DNA of 29,430 bases, taken from Legionellales bacterium UBA4722. Lineage in GTDB: Bacteria > Pseudomonadota > Gammaproteobacteria > DSM-16500. Below, piece by piece: positions 1 to 8,173 of the stretch. The notes below the pieces were generated by a model, which was not told where the DNA came from, did no database searches, and saw only the letters and a program-made list of their open reading frames with translations. The position numbers were made by a program, and so were the translations under genes. The stretch spans positions 10,728-40,157 of the forward strand of contig DHJK01000038.1 of assembly GCA_002404295.1 (NCBI GenBank), given 5' to 3'. Position 1 is the first letter of the stretch. Each line of letters opens with the position of its first letter.

Positions 1-68
1 CGTAGAATAAAATCAAAAAGATGTTTTTTTAAGCGGCTTTTAAAATTATAACGCAGTGACGCTAAAAG

Positions 69-118
69 CACCCCTCACCCGTCGCTACGCGCCGACCTCT
101 CCCACAAGGGGAGAGGTG
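69..118. repeat. short GC-rich dispersed-type repeat with hairpin
   Basis: A GC-rich block in AT-rich surroundings. It contains a perfect 9-bp inverted repeat, ACCTCTCCC at 95-103 and GGGAGAGGT at 109-117, with a 5-nt loop. The outer ends (CACCCCTC... / ...GAGAGGTG) are also roughly complementary. The sequence resembles small dispersed repeats common in intergenic regions of many proteobacteria. It lies about 50 bp upstream of aroE. No T-run follows, so I do not call it a terminator. Confidence 0.5.
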
Positions 119-166
119 TCCTAAGCGCGTCATCAACATAACATATATAACAAGAGAAGATCAAAA

Positions 167-1003
167 ATGATAAACAACAAAACCCAACTCAACCTTGTCA
201 TTGGCAATCCATTGGATCACACCAAAAGTCCTATTTTACATAATTTAATTTATCGCGCACTTAATTGTAACGCCGTCTTGCTGGCTCATGCCACAAACGA
301 TTTACCCACCACAATGTCAGCATTAAAAACATTCTCCGTAGCCCTAACCGCAGTAACAATGCCATACAAAGAAGCCATCCTGCCCTACTTAGACTGCATA
401 AGCCCCGAAGTAAAAGAATTACATGCCGCTAATACCATCATCCGCCACAACGAGAAACTCACAGGCTATAACACAGACATTGATGGTATCGCATACGCAT
501 TACGCAACATCACTTTACCTAATAAAAACGTTTTAATAATCGGCGCAGGCGGCGCATCCCGTGCGGCAGCGTATTATCTCAAAAAAAACAACGCAACTAT
601 TTTATGGCTAAACCGAACACCGCAACATCTACTTCCATTAATAGAAAAATTCGGCGGCACCATTGCGGATCTAAAACAGCTAGACAGTTACCCTATAGAT
701 ATTATTATCAATACCACTCCCTTAGGCATGTTCCCGCATATTAATGTGTCACCTTTACCGAATTATTATTTTAAAGCCGACCAAATTATCTTCGACATGG
801 TATACAACCCACTTGAAACCTTGCTAATTCAAAACGCAAAAGAAAAAAACGCAATCTGTATTTCAGGAATAGACATGTTCATAGGCCAAGGCATCAAACA
901 AATTGAATTATGGTTAAATAAACCAATCATGACACCGGATTTGATTGATTCGGTTAAGAAAGAGCTTTGTAGCTCGCTCAATAAACCTATGGAGTTGATA
1001 TGA
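167..1003 (+). CDS. aroE: shikimate dehydrogenase (NADP+)
   Basis: AroE reduces 3-dehydroshikimate to shikimate with NADPH in the cytosol, the fourth step of chorismate synthesis. At 278 aa it has the usual AroE length. Visible motifs are the shikimate-binding HTKSP near residue 18, the catalytic lysine in MPYKEA, NTDIDG preceding the nucleotide-binding domain, the Rossmann glycine loop IIGAGGASRAA, NTTPLGM, and the FDMVYNP segment near the C-terminus. The ATG at 167 follows a purine-rich AAGAGAAGA at 152-160, a plausible ribosome site. The stop overlaps the aroB start in an ATGA junction, which implies translational coupling with aroB and aroC downstream. No convincing promoter hexamers were found in bases 1-166. 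Confidence 0.96.
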   Translation: MINNKTQLNLVIGNPLDHTKSPILHNLIYRALNCNAVLLAHATNDLPTTMSALKTFSVALTAVTMPYKEAILPYLDCISPEVKELHAANTIIRHNEKLTGYNTDIDGIAYALRNITLPNKNVLIIGAGGASRAAAYYLKKNNATILWLNRTPQHLLPLIEKFGGTIADLKQLDSYPIDIIINTTPLGMFPHINVSPLPNYYFKADQIIFDMVYNPLETLLIQNAKEKNAICISGIDMFIGQGIKQIELWLNKPIMTPDLIDSVKKELCSSLNKPMELI

Positions 1004-2161
1004 GTCATACTATAGATCACAAGTTGGATGCATCTCTTATTACAAAACCTATTATGATGAACATTCCAGCCAGTAAAGCTTTTACATATCCAATATTAGT
1101 GGCATCTGATTTGCTTGCCCATCCTGAAAAATGGCTGCCAACCGATTGGCAAAAAAAACGATTAGTGATTATTACAGATGACAACGTAAACAAAATTTAC
1201 GGTAAGCATTTATCCACTATTTTAGAGCAAGCTAAACCATTGCTGCTTTCATTCATGCCCGGGGAGAAATCAAAAAATTCTCAAATAAAACTTAATCTAG
1301 AACAAAGAATGATTCAAGCCCACTGTGATAGAGATACGCTTATCTTAGCATTGGGTGGCGGCGTCGTAGGTGATATCGCGGGCTTCATTGCCGCGACTTA
1401 CATGCGCGGTATTTCTTATATTCAAATACCCACAACACTTTTAGCCATGGTTGATAGCAGTGTTGGCGGGAAGACAGGAATAAATGTTCCGCAAGGGAAA
1501 AATCTGATTGGAGCGTTTTGGCAACCCACTTGCGTGATAGCTGATATGAATTGTTTATCCACTCTCCCGCAAGTGCATTTAATAAATGGTTTAATTGAAG
1601 CCATTAAAATGTTTGCCACTAGTGATGCAAAATTATTTAATTAATGTTAATACCAATATAAACGATATTCTTGATAGAAATACTCTATCTTTAAAAAAGG
1701 TAATTGAGCACGCCATTAAAATAAAAGTGAATATCGTAAGTTCAGATGAAAAAGAAAATCATCAGCGTATGATATTAAATTTCGGCCACACCATCGGTCA
1801 TGCTTTGGAGAAAATGACAGATTATACACTTTTGCATGGCAATGCAGTCGCATTAGGTATGTTGGTCGAAGCAAAAATATCAGAATTGTTAGGCTATCTT
1901 TCTCCTGAGAATTATCAAATAATTCAATCATTGATGTCAAAATTGAATATTTCAGGCCATCAATTAAGAGTAATGGATTTTGATAAAATTATTCAAGCGA
2001 CCTATACGGATAAAAAAATGAAAGAGTGTCAAGTCAGATATATTTTATTAAATAAAATTGGTGAAGTTCGCAATGACAATCATACAGTTGCTCATCCAGT
2101 ACCTGATGAAATCATTCTAAAATCGTTGCACTTTGTTAAGGATGGCAGCAATGGCGGGTAA
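1000..2161 (+). pseudogene. aroB: 3-dehydroquinate synthase, frameshifted
   Basis: AroB converts DAHP to 3-dehydroquinate using NAD+ and a divalent metal. The gene is split into two frames. Bases 1000-1644 encode the NAD-binding half (LALGGGVVGDIAGF, ATYMRG, the PTTLLAMVDSSVGGKTGIN region and NGLIEAIK with a metal-ligand glutamate). The +1 frame continues from about 1640 to 2161 with NFGHTIGHALE and LLHGNAVALGM, which carry the metal-ligand histidines. Removing one base around 1636-1645 (TTTAATTAATG) joins the frames into a protein of about 386 aa, near full length. Both halves look well conserved, so the lesion is recent, a sequencing error, or corrected by programmed slippage. The start is coupled to the aroE stop, with GGAG upstream at 992-995. 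HGNAV replaces the more usual HGEAV. Confidence 0.9.
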
Positions 2162-3230
2162 TAGCTTTGGAACGTTATTCAAAATTACGACATGTGGAGA
2201 ATCCCATGGCGGTGCAGTCGGCGTTATTGTGGATGGATGTCCTGCTGGGTTAGATATTTCAGAGAGTGAAATTCAACAAGAATTAGATCGTCGCAAGCCA
2301 GGTCAAAGTGCTATCACCACACCCCGTAATGAAAAAGATGCCATCCATATACTCTCCGGTGTTTTTGAAGGCAAAACAACAGGCACCCCTATTTTATTAC
2401 TTGCTTATAATGCAGATATGCGACCAGAGGATTATGAAGAATTAAAAAACATTTATCGCCCATCACATGCGGATTACACTTATTTAATGAAATACGGCAG
2501 ACGTGATTTCCGAGGCAGTGGCAGAGCTTCCGCGCGTGAAACACTTGCAAGAGTTGCCGCAGGCGCCATAGCTAAAAAATATTTAAAAAAACATCTCAAT
2601 ATAGAAATTTTAAGTTATGTAGAACAGGTAGGAAATATCTGCTCTAACATTGATTATAAAAAGGTTTCCATGGATGCTATCGAATCAAACATAGTTCGTT
2701 GCCCAGACCACGATGCAGCAAATAAAATGATAGAACTCATTCAAGAAGTAAAACAAGATGGCGATTCGATCGGTGGCATCATAAAAGGCGTTATTCGCAA
2801 TGTACCAGCCGGTTTAGGTGAGCCCGTGTTTGATAAACTTTCAGCAGATCTTGGTAAAGCGATGTTAAGCATCAACGCAGTCAAAGGATTTGAAATAGGC
2901 TCTGGATTCGATGGCATTGCGATGCGCGGCAGCGAACACAATGATCCATTTATATTTGAAAATGATAAATTATCCATGACTACCAATCATGCGGGCGGCA
3001 CATTAGGCGGCATCTCCACAGGCGAAGATATTTATTTCCGAGTCGCTTTCAAACCCGTTTCAACGATCAGCAAAACTCAACAAACGGTTAATCTAAAACA
3101 TGATCCAGTTGAGCTCGCAGCAATAGGCAGACATGATCCCTGCGTATTGCCACGAGCCGTGCCTATTGTTGACGCTATGTCAGCATTAGTTATTATCGAT
3201 CATTTTTTAAGGCAGCGTGTGCAAGCATAG
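2151..3230 (+). CDS. aroC: chorismate synthase
   Basis: AroC makes chorismate from 5-enolpyruvylshikimate-3-phosphate using reduced FMN, the last common step to aromatic amino acids, folate and quinones. I place the start at ATG 2151 (MAGNSFG), the family's usual N-terminus, because AAGGA at 2138-2142 lies 8 nt upstream; an earlier in-frame TTG at 2133 is less likely. The product is 359 aa, normal for the family. Signatures are GESHGGAVGVIVDG near the N-terminus, FRGSGRASARETLARVAAG in the middle, and GRHDPCVLPRAVPIVDAM near the C-terminus. The start overlaps the end of aroB by 11 bases, so this is the third gene of one operon. Confidence 0.96.
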   Translation: MAGNSFGTLFKITTCGESHGGAVGVIVDGCPAGLDISESEIQQELDRRKPGQSAITTPRNEKDAIHILSGVFEGKTTGTPILLLAYNADMRPEDYEELKNIYRPSHADYTYLMKYGRRDFRGSGRASARETLARVAAGAIAKKYLKKHLNIEILSYVEQVGNICSNIDYKKVSMDAIESNIVRCPDHDAANKMIELIQEVKQDGDSIGGIIKGVIRNVPAGLGEPVFDKLSADLGKAMLSINAVKGFEIGSGFDGIAMRGSEHNDPFIFENDKLSMTTNHAGGTLGGISTGEDIYFRVAFKPVSTISKTQQTVNLKHDPVELAAIGRHDPCVLPRAVPIVDAMSALVIIDHFLRQRVQA

Positions 3231-3267
3231 AGACCTATTATAAAGAATAAGTATGTTGCAAGCAGTC

Positions 3268-3301
3268 AAGTAACAGCTCTTCCTCGGCAGCGTCATTGCG
3301 A
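3268..3301 (+). repeat. imperfect direct repeat, left flank of TPR gene
   Basis: The 34-nt block AAGTAACAGCTC...GTCATTGCGA aligns without gaps, at roughly three quarters identity, to 5537-5570 on the other side of the TPR gene. Its right end GTCATTGCGA is the arm tip of the palindromic elements found at 21958, 26032 and 28143. Here only a degenerate single arm remains, followed by GCGCAGTGAATCCATTC. This is probably a decayed palindromic element. Confidence 0.5.
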
Positions 3302-3385
3302 CTCAGGGCGCAGTGAATCCATTCTTGACTTTTCTCCTTCAAAAATATATTTTATCTGACCACTTTTAAATCAGGCAGTGCAAAA

Positions 3386-5497
3386 ATGTATCGACAAATG
3401 ATTGGGCAACAAGGGGAAATGGTTGCTTTAGCGATTGCAGAAGGATACATGAAACAAGGTAATTACTTAGAAGCTATTGAGGTATTAAAACCACACTATC
3501 ACAGTAAAGATAAAAAACATAATTTACTTGTGGTTAGGTTGTTAGCGCATGCTTATATGCATAGTGTTCGTGAAATCCCTCAAGCTAAAACGTTTGCGCT
3601 TCCACTTTGGGAGATTTTACTTCAAAGTGCCATGAGTCAGTCCAAGCCCGATTATAAAGATGCCGTGAGTGTCATGCTTTCTCTTATGGTATGTATTAAT
3701 GATCAATATCAAGCAAGAGAGGATATGACGCAGAAAGCATTAAAAATCATGAAAAATCATGCAAATGCTTTTTTAATCTTGGATGATCGTCGTAAAGTAA
3801 GCAATAGTTATTTAATAAATATGCGCTATACGGTATGCCTATCAGCTGCGATATCCAATGCGTACAATGGGAGTATGCAAACGGATGTTGCGTTGCAAAT
3901 TAAGTTTTTTCAGCAGGCAAGAAAATATTTTGCTGCAGCACTGGAGCATAAACCAGGTGATTTAGCTGCTTTACTGCATTTTGCAAAATTTATGATTGTT
4001 GAATCTCGGCAAAATGTTCAGTTGGCATTGGATCTTCTTTTGCCTCATGCAACTAAGTATAAAAGAAGCCCGAGTTACAATAGTGCCATGAAAAAACTTT
4101 ATCTCATGATCAATGCAGCAGAGCATTCTGATGAATATGGAAAAAGATTTTCTGCTTCTCGTCAATTTGAAGCCAACGAAGCAAAAGCAGGATTGATGAC
4201 TATTTTTCACGATCCTCGAATACCTGAAATATCTGTGAATAATTCCCCTGTGGAACGATTGCAAATAGTACGTTCAAAATGTTCTCAACAAAAATTCAAT
4301 GAGGCAAAGGAAATTTTGCGTGCACTATTAGTAGACTTTCCAGGGTATACAAAAGCACTTGAAGTGCTTGCGACTCTTGAATCTTTTACAGTGGAGGGCG
4401 GTCGTCCTGAAGAAGCATCGATTTTATGTGATCGAATCTTAGCACTGAATCCACAATCCATTACGGCATTACTTGTTAAAGCAGATTTTTTTGCCATAAC
4501 TGCAAAGACGGATGATGAAGCGGTACAAGCCTATTTATTGTATGAAAAGGCTTTTGAGTATGGCTGTAGAGAGATATCGATTTTAGATAAGTTAATTGCT
4601 TTTAACTTAGAGGCTTGCAACAATGAAAAAGTAATTCAATTTTCATTAGAAAAAGTGAGTAGAGAACCTTGCATTCTTACTTATTATTTTCTAGGTTCTG
4701 CGTATTATCGATTGGATCAATATGATAAAGCGCTTGAAATATTTTATAAAGTTCGAACACTAGATAAATATTTTGAACGAGATCTTGTTTCTTTTTATAT
4801 ATTGTGTTCATTATTTCATTTAGCAATGACGATGAAAGATTATAACATCTGTGCAAAGAAATTAAGTAGTTATCTTTCGCGTATTCAGTCGTATGAAGAT
4901 AATCCCATAATTGATATGATGTTAAAACATTTTGAACAATTAGGTATTCCTGTATACCATGCTCCGCATCTGAGTCAACCGTTAGAAGAGACAGTTGAAG
5001 CATCTGAATCATATGTTTCTTTGGAATCTAAGTCAAACACACGGGATCAAGATTTACTGGTTCCAAGCTATGTAAAAGTAAAAATTAAAGAGTGGATGAA
5101 TAGCTCTGTCCACCATGATCGGTCCATAAGTGATTACGATCCAGTCCCTGAGTTAGAAGAAAAAGAAATAACATATTATCAAATTGGCGGCCCTGAGGCA
5201 TATCTTGAAGGATATATTGCAAAACAAGATAAAATACCTCCAGAATTGTTGGCGCAATTTAAAAAAGTATTAGCATCGGATTGTCGATTTTTGAGTATCA
5301 AGGGTAAAACTAAAGAAGGCAGTAATAAATTAGGTGTTGAAAAATTAGATGATGAAAGATTGGCGGTTAAAATAGATTCTGATTATCGATTAGTTTCCAC
5401 GGGTAAATTTTTTAAAAAACGTGTCGATGATGAAACTAAATACAAGACCATTGTTCGATTTGAAAAAGTGAAAACACACTCGCGGTTGAATCGTTGA
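3386..5497 (+). CDS. large TPR-repeat protein, paralogue of the protein at 16767-18914
   Basis: This 703-aa protein of unknown function has no signal peptide or membrane segment. It is mostly helical and carries TPR-like repeats, such as GNYLEAIEVLKPHY near residue 30, the stretch around FAAALEHKPGDLAALL, and LGSAYYRLDQYDKALEIFYKVR near residue 450. A less helical C-terminal region begins at about residue 557 (LLVPSYVKVKIKEW) and ends in VRFEKVKTHSRLNR. The same layout occurs in the 715-aa protein at 16767-18914 (PLVPADIKQKI... and VIEFEPIVAHSRLNK), so the two are paralogues. The ATG at 3386 has only a weak purine stretch upstream. The gene stands alone between aroC and a toxin-antitoxin region and is flanked by imperfect direct repeats. 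TPR proteins scaffold protein contacts; a role as a secreted host-directed protein is possible but unproven. Confidence 0.85.
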   Translation: MYRQMIGQQGEMVALAIAEGYMKQGNYLEAIEVLKPHYHSKDKKHNLLVVRLLAHAYMHSVREIPQAKTFALPLWEILLQSAMSQSKPDYKDAVSVMLSLMVCINDQYQAREDMTQKALKIMKNHANAFLILDDRRKVSNSYLINMRYTVCLSAAISNAYNGSMQTDVALQIKFFQQARKYFAAALEHKPGDLAALLHFAKFMIVESRQNVQLALDLLLPHATKYKRSPSYNSAMKKLYLMINAAEHSDEYGKRFSASRQFEANEAKAGLMTIFHDPRIPEISVNNSPVERLQIVRSKCSQQKFNEAKEILRALLVDFPGYTKALEVLATLESFTVEGGRPEEASILCDRILALNPQSITALLVKADFFAITAKTDDEAVQAYLLYEKAFEYGCREISILDKLIAFNLEACNNEKVIQFSLEKVSREPCILTYYFLGSAYYRLDQYDKALEIFYKVRTLDKYFERDLVSFYILCSLFHLAMTMKDYNICAKKLSSYLSRIQSYEDNPIIDMMLKHFEQLGIPVYHAPHLSQPLEETVEASESYVSLESKSNTRDQDLLVPSYVKVKIKEWMNSSVHHDRSISDYDPVPELEEKEITYYQIGGPEAYLEGYIAKQDKIPPELLAQFKKVLASDCRFLSIKGKTKEGSNKLGVEKLDDERLAVKIDSDYRLVSTGKFFKKRVDDETKYKTIVRFEKVKTHSRLNR

Positions 5498-5536
5498 TTT
5501 TTAACGGATCTGGGAAGCAAGCATCTATCTCAAGTA

Positions 5537-5570
5537 AAGTAACAACTCACTTCCAGCGTCGTCATTGCGA
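5537..5570 (+). repeat. imperfect direct repeat, right flank of TPR gene
   Basis: Counterpart of the block at 3268-3301, running AAGTAACAACTC to GTCATTGCGA. Its last six bases include the TTG at 5565 that is the first usable start codon of the next ORF. The repeat therefore forms the junction with the truncated antitoxin gene. Confidence 0.5.
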
Positions 5571-5822
5571 GAACAGGAACTGTTGGAATCAGTTGAGCGC
5601 GACGAATGGAAGACTGTAAAAAATGTTAAAGAAGAAGCAGCTTTTGCTAAAAAAGCAGCAGCAAATTCTATTCGCAAAGATGAGCGAATAACACTTCGTC
5701 TCTCAAGCATTGATTTAGATAAACTAAAACAAAAAGCGGTATACAAAGGATTGCCTTATCAAACTTTTATTGCAAGCGTGTTACACGAATATGCGGCGGG
5801 ACACTTCACAGAAGTAAAGTAA
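5565..5822 (+). CDS. CopG/ribbon-helix-helix type antitoxin, orphan, probably 5'-truncated
   Basis: The 85-aa product resembles the CopG-like antitoxin family (predicted RHH DNA-binding proteins paired with RelE/BrnT-type toxins). It has an acidic N-terminal segment EQELLESVERDEWKTV, a basic linker, then RITLRLSSIDLDKLKQKA and LPYQTFIASVLHEYAAG. Family members usually have about ten more residues before EQELL. Here an upstream in-frame stop (TAA at 5535) and a palindromic-repeat fragment replace them, leaving only TTG 5565 or TTG 5583 as starts. No ribosome site is visible and no toxin gene adjoins. It may be a degraded remnant or a repeat-initiated functional copy. Confidence 0.7.
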   Translation: MREQELLESVERDEWKTVKNVKEEAAFAKKAAANSIRKDERITLRLSSIDLDKLKQKAVYKGLPYQTFIASVLHEYAAGHFTEVK

Positions 5823-5942
5823 CGGAATTGCATCATTGTTAGTCATGATAATGTGACGGCGCTTTCAGGTGCTGTATCACCTGAGTAGTCGGCAAGCATC
5901 CAAGCCTTATTTGCTACAATAATCAATTCTATAAAATAATGC

Positions 5943-6173
5943 TCAAGCAGCAGATTTATATTTGCGCACATCTATTTGAATGCCTGCTTTTACAGCTTCT
6001 TCTGCTTGTTTTAATAACTGTGCAGAAATTGCTTCTGATAAATATTCTTCTCCACAGTTATCACAAACATCCGCTGGCACTTCTTTAACTACAATCGTTG
6101 TGTCTGCTCTTGCAAGAGTGGCTGTCATAGTACCTGGTTGAGTGTGACCATGTTTACATACAATACATTTCAT
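5943..6173 (-). CDS. YgiT-type zinc-finger antitoxin
   Basis: This 76-aa protein has two CxxC pairs, C3-C6 (CIVC) and C37-C40 (CDNC), followed by GEEYLSEAISAQLLKQAEE. This is the N-terminal zinc-binding fold seen in MqsA/YgiT-type antitoxins. There is no C-terminal HTH domain, as in the short YgiT-type family. It starts 2 nt after the stop of the DUF4258 gene, with AGAGGAAA as ribosome site inside that gene's end. The two form a toxin-first operon like mqsRA. Known role for the family: neutralise the partner toxin and often repress the operon. Confidence 0.85.
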   Translation of the reverse strand: MKCIVCKHGHTQPGTMTATLARADTTIVVKEVPADVCDNCGEEYLSEAISAQLLKQAEEAVKAGIQIDVRKYKSAA

Positions 6174-6175
6174 AG

Positions 6176-6448
6176 CTATTTCCTCTTTTCAAACCCGGGT
6201 TCCCATCGTGCTAAATCAGGTTCATAGACTGTTATTATAACGATAGTTTCCTCATCTGTCGCTTCCGCTGTTACAACATGTAGAGGGCGATTTTTTACAA
6301 ATCCAAACCTTAAGCAGCTTGGGTAGGGCTGGTCAGTTGGATAATCTTCAATTACCTTCCCTGTGGTTAAAACATGCAACACATCGGTTTCAGAAATTTC
6401 TCTCTCAAACATTCTGCTGAGAGCATGAAAGCGAAATTTTATTTTCAA
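6176..6448 (-). CDS. DUF4258 protein, probable toxin of a type II toxin-antitoxin pair
   Basis: This 90-aa basic protein matches the DUF4258 pattern: an N-terminal F-x-x-H-A-x-x-R-M-x-x-R segment (RFHALSRMFEREIS), the DVLHVLTTGKVIEDYP stretch, a central RPLHVVTA strand, and IVIITVYEPDLARW near the end. DUF4258 proteins belong to the RelE/MqsR-like toxin superfamily and are commonly encoded just upstream of a YgiT-type zinc-finger protein, as here. The start is a TTG, with AGGAAG about 8 nt upstream on the minus strand; no in-frame ATG gives a better fit. RNA cleavage is the expected activity by family but is not shown here. Confidence 0.82.
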   Translation of the reverse strand: MKIKFRFHALSRMFEREISETDVLHVLTTGKVIEDYPTDQPYPSCLRFGFVKNRPLHVVTAEATDEETIVIITVYEPDLARWEPGFEKRK

Positions 6449-6467
6449 TTTATTCTTCCTTTTCGCA

Positions 6468-6496
6468 TTGTTAACTATGATTTATACCCTTATAAT
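6468..6496 (+). promoter_or_regulatory. sigma70 promoter of putative small RNA, copy 1
   Basis: TTGTTA at 6468-6473 and a perfect TATAAT at 6491-6496, separated by exactly 17 nt. Homology with the second copy (13164-13192) begins at this -35 box, and both hexamers and the spacing are conserved while the spacer has drifted. Confidence 0.65.
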
Positions 6497-6502
6497 TACG
6501 GC

Positions 6503-6572
6503 GTATAGTGCCCTTGGCAGTACGTGTTTCCATACTAACATAGCGGGAATACCGACCCCGAGGTTTTTTTTT
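6503..6572 (+). ncRNA. putative small RNA, copy 1 of 2
   Basis: About 70 nt from the predicted transcription start to a run of nine T (6564-6572). With its promoter, the unit is about 92% identical to 13162-13266. Foldable parts visible by eye are TGCC-CTT-GGCA, TATAGT pairing with ACTAACATA through a bulge, and CGGG-N7-CCCG before the T-run. No ORF with a ribosome site is shared by the two copies. I recognise no known RNA family. It lies divergent from the DUF4258 toxin gene and could instead be a mobile regulatory repeat. Confidence 0.5.
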
Positions 6573-6641
6573 GTTTTTAAGTGTCAAGCAAGCGCCATCC
6601 GCTCGGTGTGCACTTAATATCTATTCGTCTAAATAAAATTA

Positions 6642-6878
6642 TTATTCTAACACAAGGTCATCCAGTCGTAGATTTTTTAACCCAATCGCGACTGAGCATT
6701 GTAGGAAAAAAGTAAATTGAAATGCACCCCTGCTCATTTTGTTGAGTATGCTTGCATGGGTTTCTTTTATGCCGATTTTTTCTAACAAGGTAACCAGCTG
6801 TTCATAACCAATATTTCTACGCTTTAGTTCTGCTTTAATAATGCCGGAAGCAAGCGTATTCCAGTCTATGTCCTTCAT
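6642..6878 (-). CDS. DUF6471-type small protein
   Basis: This 78-aa protein contains the DUF6471 pattern: W5-x-x-x-A-x-G-I-I-K-A-E-L (WNTLASGIIKAELKRRNI), YEQLVTLLEKIGIKET, an N-K-(M/L)-S-R-G-x-F segment (NKMSRGAFQFTFFLQC) and the end AIGLKNLRLDDL. The helices look HTH-like, and DUF6471 proteins are thought to resemble XRE regulators, though their function is unproven. The ATG follows GGTGAT. The gene diverges from the DUF6573 gene at 7014, and matching inverted half-sites lie near both starts, which suggests autoregulation of a shared control region. Confidence 0.78.
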   Translation of the reverse strand: MKDIDWNTLASGIIKAELKRRNIGYEQLVTLLEKIGIKETHASILNKMSRGAFQFTFFLQCSVAIGLKNLRLDDLVLE

Positions 6879-6894
6879 GAATCACCTATTAATT

Positions 6895-6992
6895 ATATCG
6901 AATTTAATATAATCGTCTCATTAACCATATAAATATGTCAAAAATGCTTGCGTTATATATCATTTATGATATTATAATACTGTATTCGATAT
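6895..6992. promoter_or_regulatory. divergent control region with paired ATATCGAAT / ATTCGATAT sites
   Basis: ATATCGAAT at 6895-6903 and its exact reverse complement ATTCGATAT at 6984-6992 sit just upstream of the two divergent genes. Each is followed, in its own orientation, by AT-rich bases ending in AAT. A TATAAT at 6973-6978 could serve the rightward gene, and the second site would then fall near its transcription start. This fits a repressor binding both sites. Confidence 0.45.
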
Positions 6993-7013
6993 TTAATATT
7001 AAGGAGACACGTG

Positions 7014-7424
7014 ATGGCTAACGATGAACTGACTAATATTTTTGACAAAACCGCATTTTCATACACGCTCGCTCAAGGAATAAAAGACGGGTTTTTAATC
7101 GATATCACAGCGGCGGCAAATAAAGCAGGATTTAAAATTCCTATTGCTGTAACTCAAGCTGTATGGAACAAATACATCGCATGGGTAAATGACAATGAGC
7201 AAGAGCAAACAAAACATGAGTTAGATAATCGGCTACAAAATATGCTTACTGCGCTCCAAATCGCAATAAGAAAAGTTCAAAATGCGGCCTGTATACATTA
7301 CGAATTGGTGGTGCCGCGAAATGGGAAATCTAAAACAGAAAAAAAGGTACAATTAAAAGCGATTCTTGGCGCAGATGATAACGGGGAAGCCGTTATCATC
7401 ATTATGTTATCTGATGAAAATTAA
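7014..7424 (+). CDS. DUF6573 family protein
   Basis: This 136-aa soluble protein has the DUF6573 layout: an N-terminal AFSYTLAQGIKDGFLIDITAAANKAGFKIPIAVTQAVW core (residues about 12-50) with the typical D-G-x-L-x-D-x-(T/S) and G-F-x-x-P-(V/I)-A-(L/V)-T motifs, then a DNRLQNMLTALQIAI helix and a beta-rich C-terminus. The molecular function of the family is unknown; members are frequent on plasmids and other mobile DNA. AAGGAGA at 7001-7007 points to ATG 7014 rather than the adjacent GTG 7011. It is divergent from the DUF6471 gene. Confidence 0.78.
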   Translation: MANDELTNIFDKTAFSYTLAQGIKDGFLIDITAAANKAGFKIPIAVTQAVWNKYIAWVNDNEQEQTKHELDNRLQNMLTALQIAIRKVQNAACIHYELVVPRNGKSKTEKKVQLKAILGADDNGEAVIIIMLSDEN

Positions 7425-7542
7425 CAAAGAGGTTCATTTTTTCTTTTGCTTTTAACGAAATTTTTTTAGAATTTACTCGAGTTTTTTCATTGAGCTCTAT
7501 CAATTTTTGCAATAATTTGCGGTAGTGTTTAAATAACTGTGT

Positions 7543-7617
7543 CATCGATAGAATAGTCAGGGTAAGTGAATAAATAACAAGGGTTTTTATAATTAACAGG
7601 AAGTTTGTCACTGCCAA
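7543..7617 (+). repeat. 75-bp direct repeat, copy 1
   Basis: Identical at 69 of 75 positions to 10693-10767. In the second copy this sequence is the upstream region of the ATPase (DUF4143) pseudogene on the minus strand. Copy 1 has no ATPase next to it, so it is probably the leader of a lost homologue or one end of a duplicated segment. Confidence 0.75.
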
Positions 7618-7738
7618 GTCATTTATAAAGAAACCTCTTGTAATTAAGGGGTTTCCAGTTAAACACAACATTTCATAGCATGGTAGGAATCATAACCCTT
7701 CTTTCTTTCCTTTGCATTATTAACCTAAAAATTACATG

Positions 7739-7987
7739 TCACTTGCTGATAGATATATTTATTTTCTTATCCAAAGCATGTGCAGCTTTAACTAACGTAC
7801 TTAAAGTAATTGACACATTTTGTGGATCAAGAAATCTATCTAATGCCGCACGGCTTGTGTGCATTTTTTTAGCCATTTTAGTTTTGCTAAAATTTTCCTT
7901 TTTCATCGATTTTTCAAGCTGATATGCGATGACTCTTTTGATAGCTATCGCTTCTGCATCTTCTAGCAGACCTTCCTCTTCTAAGCC
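7739..7987 (-). pseudogene. HigA/XRE-family antitoxin, 5'-truncated
   Basis: Reading the minus strand from 7987 to the stop TGA at 7739 gives an open frame of 82 codons. It contains GLEEEGLLEDAEAIAIKRV, then IAYQLEKSMKKENFSKTKMA and MHTSRAALDRFLDPQNVS. This is an HTH of the XRE type with the KTxMAxxMxTSRAALDRxLDP motif of small HigA-like antitoxins. An in-frame TAG six bases upstream and the absence of a start codon before the Met in SMKKEN remove the usual first 15 or so residues. No toxin gene adjoins. It is therefore most likely inactive. Confidence 0.7.
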
Positions 7988-8173
7988 AGGCTAAACAGCA
8001 TACCTTGATCCTCTGTTGCAACTCAGCAGAGTTGACAACTTAAGACGAAAATCTGGGTGTATGTCATTGACAGCAATAAGAATTTTTAAAAATATCTTCA
8101 ATAATTATGCGAAAATGAAAATATTTCTCAGTGGGATCGTTTTTTTTATTAGCTGGAGCTCGGCTAATGGGTT

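Noticed and set aside
5866..5883. CAGGTG-N6-CACCTG hairpin after the CopG-type gene
   Set aside because: Short stem without a following T-run on either strand, so not a supported terminator.
7402..7671. 89-aa ORF on the minus strand
   Set aside because: It spans the 75-bp direct repeat and has no family resemblance or ribosome site; probably chance coding through decayed DNA.
7680..7922. 80-aa ORF on the plus strand
   Set aside because: It is antisense to the HigA-like remnant, whose minus-strand frame has clear antitoxin motifs.
8019..8034. CAACTC-AGCA-GAGTTG hairpin
   Set aside because: Only 6 bp, no T-run and no adjacent intact gene; probably meaningless.
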